Below are positions 53,101 through 64,000 of a stretch of 64,000 nucleotides of DNA, piece by piece. Where the stretch lies: positions 46,394,569-46,458,568 of the forward strand of contig NC_088776.1 in assembly GCF_954871325.1 (NCBI RefSeq), written 5' to 3'. Source of the stretch: Gordionus sp. m RMFG-2023 (Eukaryota > Nematomorpha > Gordioida > Chordodea > Parachordodidae). The notes under the pieces are model-generated. The model ran no database searches. It saw nothing but the letters and a program-made list of their open reading frames with translations, and was not told where the DNA came from. Position 1 is the first letter of the stretch, and each line of letters opens with the position of its first letter. A program made the position numbers and the translations under genes.

Positions 53101-55199
53101 TTTTTTTGATAAATTTTACTTTAATTTTATAGTGAGAAAGTTTTAAATGATCTGGTGGAAAATTATTTGTGATAAATATAACGCTAAGGAAAACTTGAAA
53201 TAGATATTAGATAGATAAATGTAAATAGTAAAATAGTAGGAATCAGTTATTTTTAAAAATATTTTAGCCCGCCTGAATTTTTTTGGCTTTGAGAGGAGAG
53301 AGTTGCCCCCCCCCCCCACAACATCATACTCGCATTCATTAAAGTTGTCATAGTTATATTTGTAAACAATTGTTATTCAAATTAAGCTAGCTTTAATTAT
53401 TTACATTTTATATTTATAGTAAATAATTATATGCATTAATTTGAGTGATGTTTTTATTTATAAATTTTATTAATGGAGAATTATAAGATACATTTTTAGT
53501 TTGCAGGAAATTCAAAATGGAGTTATATTTTATTCGCTATATATTGTTTGTTATATAAAACTATTAAATTGGAGAATTATTGTTATCTATATATTTTCAA
53601 AATTTAATACTTATGAAATGGAATAGATGGAAACTACTCCAAAGTAGGGTCCTCCAACGTCTCGTCTAAGACTAAAGTTTTTGGGAAGTGTTCTATCCTT
53701 CAAAATGGACAGAAATGACGAAATAATATTTTTGCCATTTAATTACCATATCAAATGTTTTAAAAAGTGAAATTCTTTGCTAATTTTATAAAGAAATACA
53801 TAAATATAAATAAAGTATATATTTTGATTTTTAAATATTCTATTTTCTATTGAAAAAAACGGACATTTGATATACATAAATGCATTAACCAAAAGCAGTC
53901 TTAAGAAAAACGAATCCTATTGTATATTGTTTATATTTATATTATAAGAAAATCAAATCATAATAATATCATATAAAAAAATTTTTCAGCATTAGCGTAA
54001 TCAAAGGAGAGCGAAGAATCTCCCCACCCATCAAAGTCGGATCCGGGATTCTGATAAGTTTAAAGATGGATGCCGAGGGCAAGTACAAAATGTCATAACC
54101 CTTAGAAACAGTAGCATCACTGGAGGGAGAAGGGTTGGAGGTGAACTTAAAAATTCTAAAAATTTCAAGAGCTCCCTGAAAATTAAAAAACAATTTTTAT
54201 GCCTATCTTAAATATAAAAAAATAAATTTATTAATTTTTAAGAAAAAAACATACGCTATTTTTAATGTTAAAAATAAAATAGTGTTCTAAATTATTTTTC
54301 GATTTTTTATATTTAGTACACAGCCTAAAAAAAGGTCAATTTGAAAATATTAGCTAACAAAAAGGTCATTTTGAAAATCTAAAAAACAAAGATAATTTGT
54401 AATGCTATTGCTGAGAAACCAGTGGATAGGGAAGGAGTAGAATTTACGAGTTTAATCAGTTTTGTAAAATACTATTATAAGTTAATAAATGGTGTGGCTA
54501 ATTGACCAATCCTGAATTTTTATTTAAAAAGTTTGGGCCAATGAAATGTGAAAAAATCATATTCCTTTTTTTCTGTTGGATTCCTGGTTTTCCGGCAACC
54601 AATATAATCAGTCATTCCATATTTTAATATCTTTTTATACAAATATATATTATTATACAGAGACTACACGCAGCCCTGTCTAGAATATCTGAGTAGGCAT
54701 GTGTTAACATAGACTTCTCTAGGATTTTAAGTTCCAGGACAAGGTAGAGTCAATAACATATTATATAGACTGACAATTTATTCATTTAAATACGTATCAG
54801 TCAAAATCCGATGGTGACATACCATTTTGGTTTCCCATATAAATATTTTATAAATTTTAAGAAAACTTTTTATAAAAATCTTTGTACGAGAAACAAATGG
54901 TATATTAACAGCTTATTTTTATTCAATGAAGGTTCCAAAATGCACCTTAAACGATCACACTATTTTGTTTAGTTACAGTTATTTAAAAACTACCAGAATA
55001 TATAACTTTTATTTCTTTTAATTTTTAATATCAACCAATATTTACGTTAGATACAAAAAAAACTTTCATGAAATTTATGTATCGCGTATTCATACCATTT
55101 TCTATAACAATATAATTATTTATACATTAAATGATTATAAATTTAATATACATATTAAAATAATAAGATAATATTACTAAATTGTTTAAAAAAAATGCA
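53101..55199. other. intergenic with dispersed-repeat fragments
   Basis: C14-type run at about 53,306. The block 53,990-54,180 is G+C-richer (AGTCGGATCCGGGATTC) but has no supported frame; its right part (AAGAGCTCCCTGAAAATTAA) is related to the repeat near 43,220. No gene seen. Confidence 0.45.
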
Positions 55200-56421
55200 C
55201 ATAGGCGTAGCCAGGATTTTCTTAAGGGGGGGGGGGGATTAAAAAATTGTTGGGGGCTTCGCCCCCAGACCCGATTTTGGACGGGCCTTTGGACCGTTTT
55301 TGCCCGGCCTTCGGCTGGGTTACCTAAGTCTATATATAGTCATAAAATATTTTTACAAGATAGGAGGTTTATTTTAATAAGCCTGGAACAAATATGAAAT
55401 ATATTTTTATTAGTTTATATAAAATATAATAAATTATTTGTATATACATTAATATAAGAGCATGGTAATAATTTATTCCAAACATAAGAAATTTATTTAT
55501 AAAAAGTAAGTAGAAATATAGTTGATATTCCTCTATTATATAGAATTAGTTATAAAATACTAGGTAAAATTCCAATTTTACAGACATATTTGACAGTTAG
55601 AGATAATATTCAATGCTCTTGATAATAAATATAGCAACTATTTGCATTCTATTATTTAACGCCATCTATTTATTTTAAATAAAAAATGATATTAAAAATT
55701 ATTCTTTATATTATTTATCCCACAATGTCTTTAAAAGATATTTTCTGATGTCCTTATCAATATTTTATAGTTTTCTGTAATATATAATTCGTTATATTGG
55801 TCAAAACTACTTGATTGTCATGATAATTGATAAAATTAGATATGCTGTAAATCTACGACATATAATATTCCACTGTTTGTTTTGTGCTTTAATTTTTTTT
55901 TATTTAATTTATGATTTAATTTACGATTTAATTTTTTCAATAGTTTTATAATTATATTATATTATATTCTATTTTATAATTATATTTTACTTTTATTAAG
56001 ATAAATAAATTATAATTACTCACTTTAAAAAAATTATATTTGATATATTATATTATTTAGTAATTTTATAGATCTATTATTATTAATAATTCATTTCACT
56101 TTTGTCTTAAGACTTATCTTTGGCTTATATTCCATTTCTTAAAAAACATTTTTGGTTCACTTTTTTTTATATATAAATGCTTTTTCCAAAAATGTATAAA
56201 TTATGATGAATAGTTTTATAAAAAAATATCAACTTTTACTTTCTTTTTTTCAAATTATTGTTTAAGATATTTGCATACATTTTTGGGGGTCAGGGAGTAG
56301 GAGGAGGACTAAGGGGGATATTTTTTATTAGCTTAAAATGATATTTACAAAAAGTGATAAATTTCTAAAGGAGGAGGGGGGGGGGTAATTTCCCCTTGCC
56401 CACCCCCTGGCTACGCCTATG
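55200..56421. mobile_element. non-autonomous hAT with perfect 16-bp TIRs
   Basis: The ends are CATAGGCGTAGCCAGG and, inverted, CCTGGCTACGCCTATG, identical over 16 bp. The flanks are AAAATGCA (55,192-55,199) and AAAATACA (56,422-56,429). G-runs lie just inside both ends. No transposase could be read, so it presumably depended on copies like that at 49,086. The open frame at 55,182-55,397 runs through the terminal repeat and is not a gene. Confidence 0.92.
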
Positions 56422-56429
56422 AAAATACA

Positions 56430-57427
56430 TATTTATATTTATCCGATTAAAAAATAATTCGTACCACAAAAATTATCTATTGGTGACATACTTTTCAAAT
56501 ATAAATAATTAATGTTTATTTATAAACAATGAAAATAATCTTATCTATAATTTTATAGATGATCTTATGTGTCTCATGTAGTTCCATTATTAACCCGTAA
56601 TTATCCCGCTTAAATTAAATATTTTAGAAAGTATTATTTTTAAAAATTAACAAAAAAAAATTAAATTGATAAGTAAATTGGTTTTCCATAGAAGGAAAAT
56701 AAATAAAAATTGATGATAATAAAAATAGCTAATTTCAAAAATTAGGATGACTGAATAAGATTTCACGTCACTCTAAACGATTTGTCACAAGCCAAATTAA
56801 GATCAACTCGCAAATCAAGCTCAATAAAATAAAGACATTGTTACGTTTGAATTCTCAAGTGGAAGAAATGTAAATTTGTGTTAAAGATCAAATTCAAAAT
56901 TAAAATTATAATCCTCTTAATTTTAAACAATTATTAACGAATTAACATTTCTACAAGTATTTATTCAAAATTGTATTTTTGGAATTATCAATTAATCTCT
57001 TATACTTTGTAACTCGATTTAAATATTTTGTTATTATTTCTTATTCAAATTAATATCATAAAATAATATTATAAAAAACTAAAATTTATATAAAAAACTT
57101 CATAATGTAAAAAAATATTATAATAGGATCCTGATGGGGATAAATGATTATAATGTAAAAAATGATCTTAACGCAAGCTTATTATTTATTTAAAATAAAA
57201 TAACAATTGAACAGAAAAAAGATTTAATGTATAAAATATACTAATATTGTAAAATAAAATATAGTATTATAGAACATAGTCATAATTTAAATCAAATTAA
57301 TTAATATAAGTCAGATGGCTTCACGTCATTACTTCACATTAGCTATATTTTCTTTAACAAATTCTCATCACATCAGCTGGTGCCTAATATATTCATTCAT
57401 TCATAATATTTTGGCTAAACTTTGGAA
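56430..57427. other. region upstream of the annexin exon
   Basis: AT-rich. At about 56,757-56,873 one frame stays open for 39 codons (ISRHSKRFVTSQIKINSQIK and onward) and ends at a possible GTAAAT donor. It could be a leader exon but nothing confirms it. A TAA at 57,416-57,418 closes the annexin frame upstream of its ATG. Confidence 0.3.
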
Positions 57428-58003
57428 ATGTATCCAGGTCAATTTAATAATTCAAATAACCAAAAGCCGCCTTATCCTGGTTTTAATACCATGCCATCTC
57501 CTTTTTCAGATTCAAATCCATCTAATATGAATGCATCAAGCAACCCTCCATATCCTACATCATCTAATTATCCATCAGTGAACAACCCTACTGATAATCA
57601 ATATCCAACTAATAACCAATATCCAACAACTAATCAATATCAAGCTAATCAATCAACAAAAAATCCATATCCAGCAAATAACTCATACCCATCAAATAAT
57701 CCATATCCAACAAATAATCCATATCCAACAAATAATTCATATCCAACAAATAATCCATATCAGAATCAAAGAGCTCAGAATATTTCAGGAGATTCTTTAT
57801 ATATGAATAATCCTAGTTTGCAACAATATGCTAATCAAAATAAATCAAGTTATAATCCACCTCTCCTTCCTCAACACAATGATCCATATCAAAATATAAA
57901 TTCAAGATATGGTCAAAATGAATCTAATCTAACTTCTTATGATCAATCCATCTATAATCAAAAGCCATCAAGTTTTGGGAGTAGTAATCCAAGTCAAATA
58001 AAT
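57428..58003 (+). CDS. ANXA: annexin, first coding exon: Pro/Tyr/Asn-rich N-terminal domain
   Basis: The exon encodes 192 residues from the first in-frame ATG (MYPGQFNN) to a GTATTT donor at 58,004 in phase 0; read-through would stop three codons later. It corresponds to the long disordered leader of annexin A7/A11-type proteins, which bind ALG-2 (PDCD6) and other partners and drive condensation. PPYPGFNT (residues 14-21) resembles the ALG-2 type-2 motif and PPYPTSSNYP (40-49) fits the type-1 PPYP-x4-YP motif. Residues about 58-117 are a repeat of YPTNNP/YPTNNS-like hexapeptides (18-bp DNA unit). The annexin core follows after a 5-kb intron. Whether it is the A7, A11 or an invertebrate-specific subtype cannot be told. 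Confidence 0.85.
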
Positions 58004-60370
58004 GTATTTTAGTTTCTTATCTTAAATTTTGTTATAATTAAAATTTCTTAAAAAAATTTGTTATTTCTTATATTTAAAAATTGATTAGCTGAGATAATTA
58101 CAATCATTTTATATAAGCAAGGTTGAAAGTTTGTGGTAACAGAATTAATAAAATATTACAACTTATTGATTACATAAAATTTTTATTAAAATTTAAAAAC
58201 TAATCTCCAATACAAAATAGTAATCCAAATTATTCATGCTGAATTTGTTGGGGCGGGGGGATTTACCACAAGTCTTGACCCATTAATGGTCAAGGTTAAA
58301 ACATACTAAAATTTAATTTTTTCATGAATATTATATATTTTTGTATAAATAATATAACAAAAAATGTTAAATTGGCTTTTTTGAGATAATTCTTAAAACT
58401 TATTTAAAAAAACTTTTTCAATTTTTATTTAAAAAAGAATTATATCTTCTAATTAGATTTAAGTAATAGAAAAATGATAAAAATATAAAATTTTAAGCAT
58501 TGGGGGAAGGGGGGCTTGCAAATTTGTAATTATTTTACATATAACTTTTTATTTTGCTATATTTTATAAAAAAAAATCAGTCCATTCTTTTCTATCAAAT
58601 TATCACATAGTAGCACTTGGGATATTTATTTCCTTAATTTTATTATAGCTAATTCCTAATTATCTATTATTTCTGCTAGATTTGGAAATGGAGAGTGGGG
58701 CAGGGTAATAATTTTGTTAACCAAATTTCTTGCATTTTTTTCGAAACGTAAGCTCAAGAATTTTTTAGATAGTTAAAGTTCCATCCATATTTAAATTTTT
58801 AAAATTAAAGTTAATCCATAAAATAAAATTTATACAAAAATATCCTTATCTGGGTTTGTTTGGTTTTCACATCATCTCATAAGATATCATATATTGTAAA
58901 ATATATGTATATTTTTTATAATTTATTTAAAAAAAATAATAGTTATTTTAAGAATACAATATATTATTGGACATATATAACAAAAAATATGAAAATTAAG
59001 TTTTTATAAACGCCATAAATACACCAAACACCAATAATAGGCTATGGTCAACAAAATTATGAAATAAATACTAATATATCTGATATTTAATTTATTGACA
59101 ATTTTTAATAGTTATCATCAATGTGGCCTATAAAACCAATGCAAATACAAATAATGAGCATCCTTAGTATTTATGAAATTTAAACACTTAAGTCACTTAG
59201 ATCTCTGAATTAAAACCACAGCCAAAAATGTAAAAAGTAACCCTTTTATGATTTAATTAAAAATGAAATGCAAAACCATTGCTCATGGGGTAGTAGGGGG
59301 GGGGGGTAAAAATTATTTTCTTTTTATGTTTTGTTTTACTCTATTTTTAATTATGATGAACATTTAAAAAGTTCAGACAGGCAAAATTTCTTAAAATATA
59401 AATAATAAAGGAAGATAAAATAAACAATTAATCAGTTTCAATATAATTTTATAGTGTTTGCATTAAGTTATATAAATTTTTTAATAATTATTATATAAAA
59501 AACTAGGTGTTGTATTTGACTGATAGTAAATTGAATAATATTTAATTATTCAAGTTCAAGGATTTCTTTTTGTGACTATATTAACTCTATTTGGGTTAAT
59601 GAAAAAATATTTTATTAATAAATGAAATATAATTATTAGATTCTTTGATATTTTGATAGATTTATTCTAGAAATAATGTTTTACCTTTGGCCAAGTTTTT
59701 TGGATTCAAATGAGTTATTATTTACTTTTATATATTTATATTTTATCATAAGTTATAACTAACCATATTCATTTTTAAATTGATTCTGGTTATTTTTATA
59801 AATATTATCAATAACCAAAAATGGATAAGTTCTTTTTGTAAAGAAATTTAAATTACAAGGATTACTATGACATTTGCAAAGTGTGCAAAGTCCCTTCAAC
59901 CAGCTTGATGCCAACATCTGATTAAGGTTAAAAAATTATACCACATTCCACATATTCCTTTACATTGAAGAGTATATATCAAATGGTTTAAATATAAGCA
60001 CTCTGCAGAAATCCTAGTTATATATTACAAACTTCATCAAGTCATTATTTATAAGAAAATGGCCTTAATTAATACTTGAGATAAATAGGTAGCATTGTTG
60101 GCAGTTATATTGAGATTTTTTTTTAAAACTTACTTTAAACACTTTAATCTTTTCTTCTGGTCAAGAAGATATTGAATCATAGTACAATTAAATAGTATGC
60201 TGTTATAAAGATGGCTCTTATTCATGAGAATCAAAGTACAGTTATCTTCTATTCATAACAATGACACCATTGATATATATTTAAAATTTTTTATCCAAAA
60301 TTGTTCAATGTCTAAGATATTATCACCTATTTACAGTATTTTATACTAGACTATTTTTTTTTGATTCCAG

Positions 60371-60416
60371 ATTAGCCAGAGTTGGTTATGATGGAATAAA
60401 AATTGAGTTGTCGGAT
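60371..60416 (+). other. 46-bp cryptic or alternative exon candidate
   Basis: Bordered by a strong TTTTTTTTGATTCCAG acceptor and a GAT|GTAAGT donor. One frame reads LARVGYDGIKIELSD. Its length is not a multiple of three and no frame fits between the annexin exons, so inclusion would cause a premature stop. Either a poison exon, a fragment of another gene or coincidence. Confidence 0.25.
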
Positions 60417-60869
60417 GTAAGTAAGTATACTTAGAAAAAAATTATCTCTTAGGTTAAGTCGATGGTTGTCATTTTGATTCTGTTTTGGTCAGCTTTGAAA
60501 TACTATAAATATCAGTATCTTTTTGGGATTAGTGGTCAGATTCTTTTAAGGTCTATTTAATAAAACAGGCACACAGTACTTATATTATATTTCATTCTAT
60601 CAAAGAGCTTTATGATAATTATGTGATACATAATCACAACCTCAAAATTAGAACCAAAAAATAAAATATATCCCTTTCCACACATAAATGGTAAAAAAGT
60701 TTGGCCTTCTTTTGAACAAATAACGAGGTTGATATTTTTTTAACCAAAATTTTGAATTTAATTTTTCGTCAATACTATACACAAAAGTATTTAAGAGCAT
60801 TTGGCCATATTTCTCAGGTCAAATATACTTTCAATCAATTGTCCCACTTACCAACCCTGTATATATGTA

Positions 60870-61100
60870 AGACTGTAGGCTGGCCCGAGAAAATGCCCAC
60901 ACTGGGCCTAAAAATTTTTAAAAATATATCTTGGTCGAATATTTAAAATCGCCATTATCTATAAAAATTGAAAATAAATATAAATTCGACCCGAAATGAA
61001 ATAAAACCCGGGCTGAAAAATTAAAAAAAGCGGGCCTGGTCAAAATGTTTTTTAAAAAATCCGGGCGAGGGCATGCATATGGTACATCTCCAGGTCTCTG
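60870..61100. mobile_element. MITE-like element in the annexin intron
   Basis: G+C-rich ends (GACTGTAGGCTGGCCCGAG on the left, GGGCATGCATATGGTACATC on the right) flank AT-rich sequence. The right end is related to that near 14,965 (GGGCCATGCACATGATACC). No coding content. Confidence 0.5.
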
Positions 61101-61929
61101 ATAATATATGTAATATTTAATAAAAAAAATGTTTTTACTTTTTAATGATATATTTTTTTTGCTTTGCTTTATTATTTTTACAATTTTTTTTTAAAAAATC
61201 ATTTTATATATTTACTCATTTTGTTATTTACATTCTATTCCATTATTTATATTTAAATTAAAATAATAATAAAAAAATATTTACAATAGATAATTATAAA
61301 TTTTATGAATCATTTTATTTATTATTTTTAAATTTTTATTCCTTTCAAATTAAGATTTTAATTAGAACTAATTTATCCGTCAACTATACCTAGTATTATA
61401 TTAGATAATTCTACTTTATCATCCCATGAGTGTAAGTATAATAAAGTTTCGGCAATAATATAATTTAAATTTATCCATTTTTTTTAATATTCTAATAATT
61501 ATTAATATCTGTTATTATTTAATTATCTTGCCTTAAGGATTTCATTCATAATTTTTATTAATCTTTGATTTAATTTACTAATTTTAATATATAACTGTAT
61601 GTCTCATAATTTTTATTAAAAATTTTATTTTCTGGTTTTGGTTCGTTTGTTATACAAATTAGAGACTCGCGAACCGTAGCTCGGTCCGAAACCGGCGGTA
61701 AAATATCAAATTTAAAAATTCCGGCGGGGCTAGAAATAATTTCTAAAAATCCGGACCGGGCTTGAAAATGAAATTTTTTGACAGATGTTCTGAATTCTAA
61801 AAAGACGAACTATGACGCAGCCTTACCAAAAGATAATATGTAAAATGGTTTTTAGTAAATTTTTTACACATTTAGATTCTAACCTAAAACGCTTTAAAAT
61901 TTTTAATTTTTTTAAAATATCAGTTTTGG

Positions 61930-62285
61930 ACAGGAAAAAAATTTATGGGTAATAGAACAACACTATTGCAAACCATTTTTTGAGAATAGTTTGAAATCGA
62001 TGCTCAATCTTCTTTACTCTCCAACGGGAAAAAGCAAAATTTTTAAACAACTTGGTCTTATACTAGACAAAATTTTTGGATAGTAGAACCATTGGGGGCA
62101 GTTTAAATTTGTTGTCAATTTTTTTTACTCCGCAAGAAAAAATTAATTTTTTAAGCAACTTGGGTTTAATATAAAGTTTTGGGTAGTAGATGATTATTAC
62201 ATAACCATTATTTGAAATGAATTGTTAAGCAATTTTCCTTGCTCCACGAGGGAAGAAAATTTAATTTTTTTACAATCTAAACACT
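61930..62285 (+). repeat. three degenerate tandem units of about 115-120 bp
   Basis: Landmarks TTTACTCTCCAACGGGAAAA (about 62,012), TTTACTCCGCAAGAAAAAAT (about 62,125) and CTTGCTCCACGAGGGAAGAA (about 62,247) recur with AACTTGG...TTTTGGGTAGTAGA between them. The copies are well diverged. Confidence 0.75.
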
Positions 62286-62614
62286 TCGCTAATTAAAAAT
62301 TTGGATTTTTTCTTCAATTGATACAAAAAAAAAGTAAAGCAAAATTTAAAACTGTTTATTAATTATTTTCAAAACATTGTTTGAAAAAATTGTAATAAAA
62401 TGCGCGCAAGGTCTTAATTGCTCTCACTTATAAGTGTAAACAAATTGTTATTATTAAAAAAATATTCGTTTTCATAAATTATTAAAATTGGGGAAAAGCT
62501 CACCTTTTCATATATAAAATATTGATTTTTAAAATCAATTTATTTTAATTAAACATTTCCTTTCCTCATTTTCTTAATTAATTGTAATGAAACAATTTAT
62601 ACAAGGTATTCCAT

Positions 62615-62735
62615 TCAAAAAAAAGAAAAGTGCCAATCATAAAAGGAAAAGGTCCGATCAAAAAAAGGAAAAGGTTCAATCAAAAAGTGAAAAATGTCAA
62701 TAAAAATACGAAAAAAGAAAAAGTTTCAATAAAAA
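62615..62735 (+). repeat. about 20-bp A/G-rich tandem repeat
   Basis: Five or six units around AAAAAGGAAAAGGTTCAATC, with variants AGTGCCAATC and GGTCCGATC. Confidence 0.7.
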
Positions 62736-63034
62736 GCTCACCCTTTTCATGTTTCAATTCAATAATATATATAAAAAAATAGAAAATATACAATTTATAA
62801 ATTTGTTACTCTGAATCAATGTATTGTACATGTAGCCTTTTGGCCTTTTCATAACATTATATGCAAATAATAAATAACGAATCTAATAAATAAATAAATA
62901 AAAAATTCATCATTAAAACAATTTTATCTCTTTGGATAGAAGGTTTGGGATTGAGAATTCTATAAATGAAAATTCAAAATTTTATATCATAAATATTATT
63001 CTTACCATGTTTTTAATAATGAAAAATTACTTAG

Positions 63035-63119
63035 GATTTTGCACCAACAATCCATGATTATCCTAATTTCGACCCAAGATCAGATGCCGAAGCACTTAGG
63101 AAGGCAATGAAAGGATTGG
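63035..63119 (+). CDS. ANXA: annexin, exon 2: start of annexin repeat 1
   Basis: After the ACTTAG acceptor the frame reads DFAPTIHDYPNFDPRSDAEA then LRKAMKGLG, the conserved opening of annexin repeat 1 (FDxxxDAExLRKAMKGxGTDE). It is cut at the Gly codon by a GTATGA donor (63,120). It begins in phase 0, exactly matching the donor of the 57,428 exon, and ends after one base of a codon. The TDE of the type-II calcium loop and the remaining repeats lie beyond the window or in unseen exons. Annexins bind acidic phospholipids in a calcium-dependent way. Confidence 0.93.
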
Positions 63120-63891
63120 GTATGATTATCTTTTCAATTATTATCACCTTTAACTATTTTAAAATTAATCAATATATGTTACGAACATAGATTATTTATA
63201 TGATAAAAGTTTCTCAAGGAAGGTAAATCGCTCTGAAGTCCCACCTTCCAATCAGAGAGAAATACACATATAAATGCAATCAGGGTTGACACTTTTTATT
63301 CAGCTTATAGAGATCATCAATATATAAAACGATTTTGATAAGATTATAATTTATAATCTTTTTAAATTGCATCGGCTGGAATCGAGCCGGTAAGTGGTAA
63401 TGATAAGCTTATGGCCACTTTTCGAGTTCGCCATAGTTCATTTACTTTAAATAAAAATATAAAATTATTTTAATCACGAAAATTTTTATTTTACGGCTAA
63501 TTATTTCTTTTTTAAAGAAAATAATTTATATTGTTAATTTATTTTAACTTTATAATCATGTTTTGCTAAATGATAATTTACCAATTAAATTGGTATTACA
63601 AACAAATTATATATATGTATATAAAAGGCGCTACATAATTTAATAATGTAATAGTTATCCTTTTAAAGTATTATTTTTTGAATCTCACGAGAAGTTATTT
63701 TTTGAATCTCACAATAAATTATATTAAAAGAATACACCAACCAAAGTATATAAAAACAATATATTTCTACAATAAATTATTGTTAGTTAGCCTAATTATG
63801 ATAGAGGAGAATGCTTCTTATAAAATAGTTATGCTTGATGAAGTTGACAAAATTTCTTCACAAAAAAGAGCTATTGGGATCAATATGAAAT
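63120..63891 (+). other. annexin intron 2 (partial)
   Basis: AT-rich. On the minus strand at about 63,365-63,440, TGGCCATAAGCTTATCATTACC and GGCTCGATTCC resemble pol III A and B boxes, suggesting a decayed tRNA-derived SINE. No further annexin exon was recognised. The open frame at 63,678-63,905 is not supported. Confidence 0.4.
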
Positions 63892-63999
63892 CAATTAAAC
63901 GGTGAAAATGTTTGCAATCATTGTAAAAACATTATAAAATGTAAAGGCAAAACAGCATCCCTTATTATTAATATAACACTAGGTTCAATTCACACCTCA
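63892..63999 (+). pseudogene. BED zinc-finger remnant of a hAT-type transposase
   Basis: The frame reads NGENVCNHCKNIIKCKGKTA then SLIIN, matching a BED finger (VCxxCxxxIK...KG.TxxLxNH) without the closing His pair in clear register. It runs to the window edge inside the annexin intron. Probably part of another hAT element. Confidence 0.5.
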
Positions 64000-64000
64000 T

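Larger units (their letters stand above)
58004..63034 (+). other. annexin intron 1 (about 5.0 kb)
   Basis: Begins GTATTTTAG and ends AATTACTTAG, both phase 0. It is AT-rich with G-run islands at about 58,250, 58,505, 58,690 and 59,295, a MITE (60,870-61,100), a second MITE end near 61,675-61,770, a 46-bp exon-like segment (60,371-60,416) and tandem repeats (61,930-62,285; 62,615-62,735). No other annexin exon was found inside. Confidence 0.65.

Noticed and set aside
63678-63905. 75-residue ORF with an IVMLDEVDKISSQ segment recalling an AAA ATPase Walker B region
   Set aside because: No Walker A, no other AAA motif, AT-driven composition, and it overlaps a BED-finger remnant in another frame.

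Overview
This is an AT-rich eukaryotic window dominated by decayed mobile elements, with three host genes I can identify. FAM43-type PTB proteins are known from animals, and the annexin has an animal-style ALG-2-binding leader, so the source is most likely an invertebrate metazoan. I cannot name the lineage. Introns are bimodal: two of 41 and 44 bp in CKS1, and one of about 5 kb in the annexin.

Host genes. (1) A complete three-exon CKS1 gene lies on the minus strand at 16,222-16,543. Its exons are too short to stand out as long reading frames; it encodes 78 residues with both family signatures and all five anion-binding residues. (2) A single-coding-exon FAM43-like PTB/PID protein (823 aa) lies at 44,929-47,400, with a plausible TATA/Inr promoter and spliced 5' leader upstream and an AATAAA just after the stop. 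(3) The 5' part of an annexin gene has a 192-codon Pro/Tyr/Asn-rich exon at 57,428-58,003 and the first annexin-repeat exon at 63,035-63,119. The gene runs off the right edge. Weaker candidates are two ORFs at 3.6-4.8 kb with faint CNOT9-like features, a basic ORF at 5.7-6.0 kb and exon-like islands near 9.2-9.7 kb.

Mobile elements. hAT DNA transposons are everywhere. At least ten are recognised by terminal inverted repeats, 8-bp target-site duplications and pieces of transposase: 1.4-3.0, 8.2-9.1, 25.6-28.5, 28.7-30.6, 32.4-35.1, 36.1-36.5, 39.5-41.9, 49.1-50.4, 52.3-53.1 and 55.2-56.4 kb. Many short MITEs accompany them. Several are nested: one hAT sits in an older hAT at 39.5-42.2 kb, an RTE LINE 5' fragment with a tRNA-like head sits in a hAT at 29 kb, and two MITEs interrupt a transposase relic at 52-53 kb. 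Ty3/gypsy-type LTR retrotransposon fossils occupy 10.9-13.3 kb and 19.3-24.4 kb. The latter includes two 3' halves facing apart as an inverted repeat of about 670 bp arms. Tandem repeats occur at 3.4, 20.1, 21.2, 40.6-41.4, 61.9-62.3 and 62.6 kb.

The host genes show no functional linkage: CKS1 is a cell-cycle kinase subunit, FAM43 a presumed adaptor and the annexin a calcium/membrane protein. They are islands in a transposon landscape. I found no tRNA or rRNA gene of normal structure and no CRISPR array, as expected for an animal nuclear sequence.
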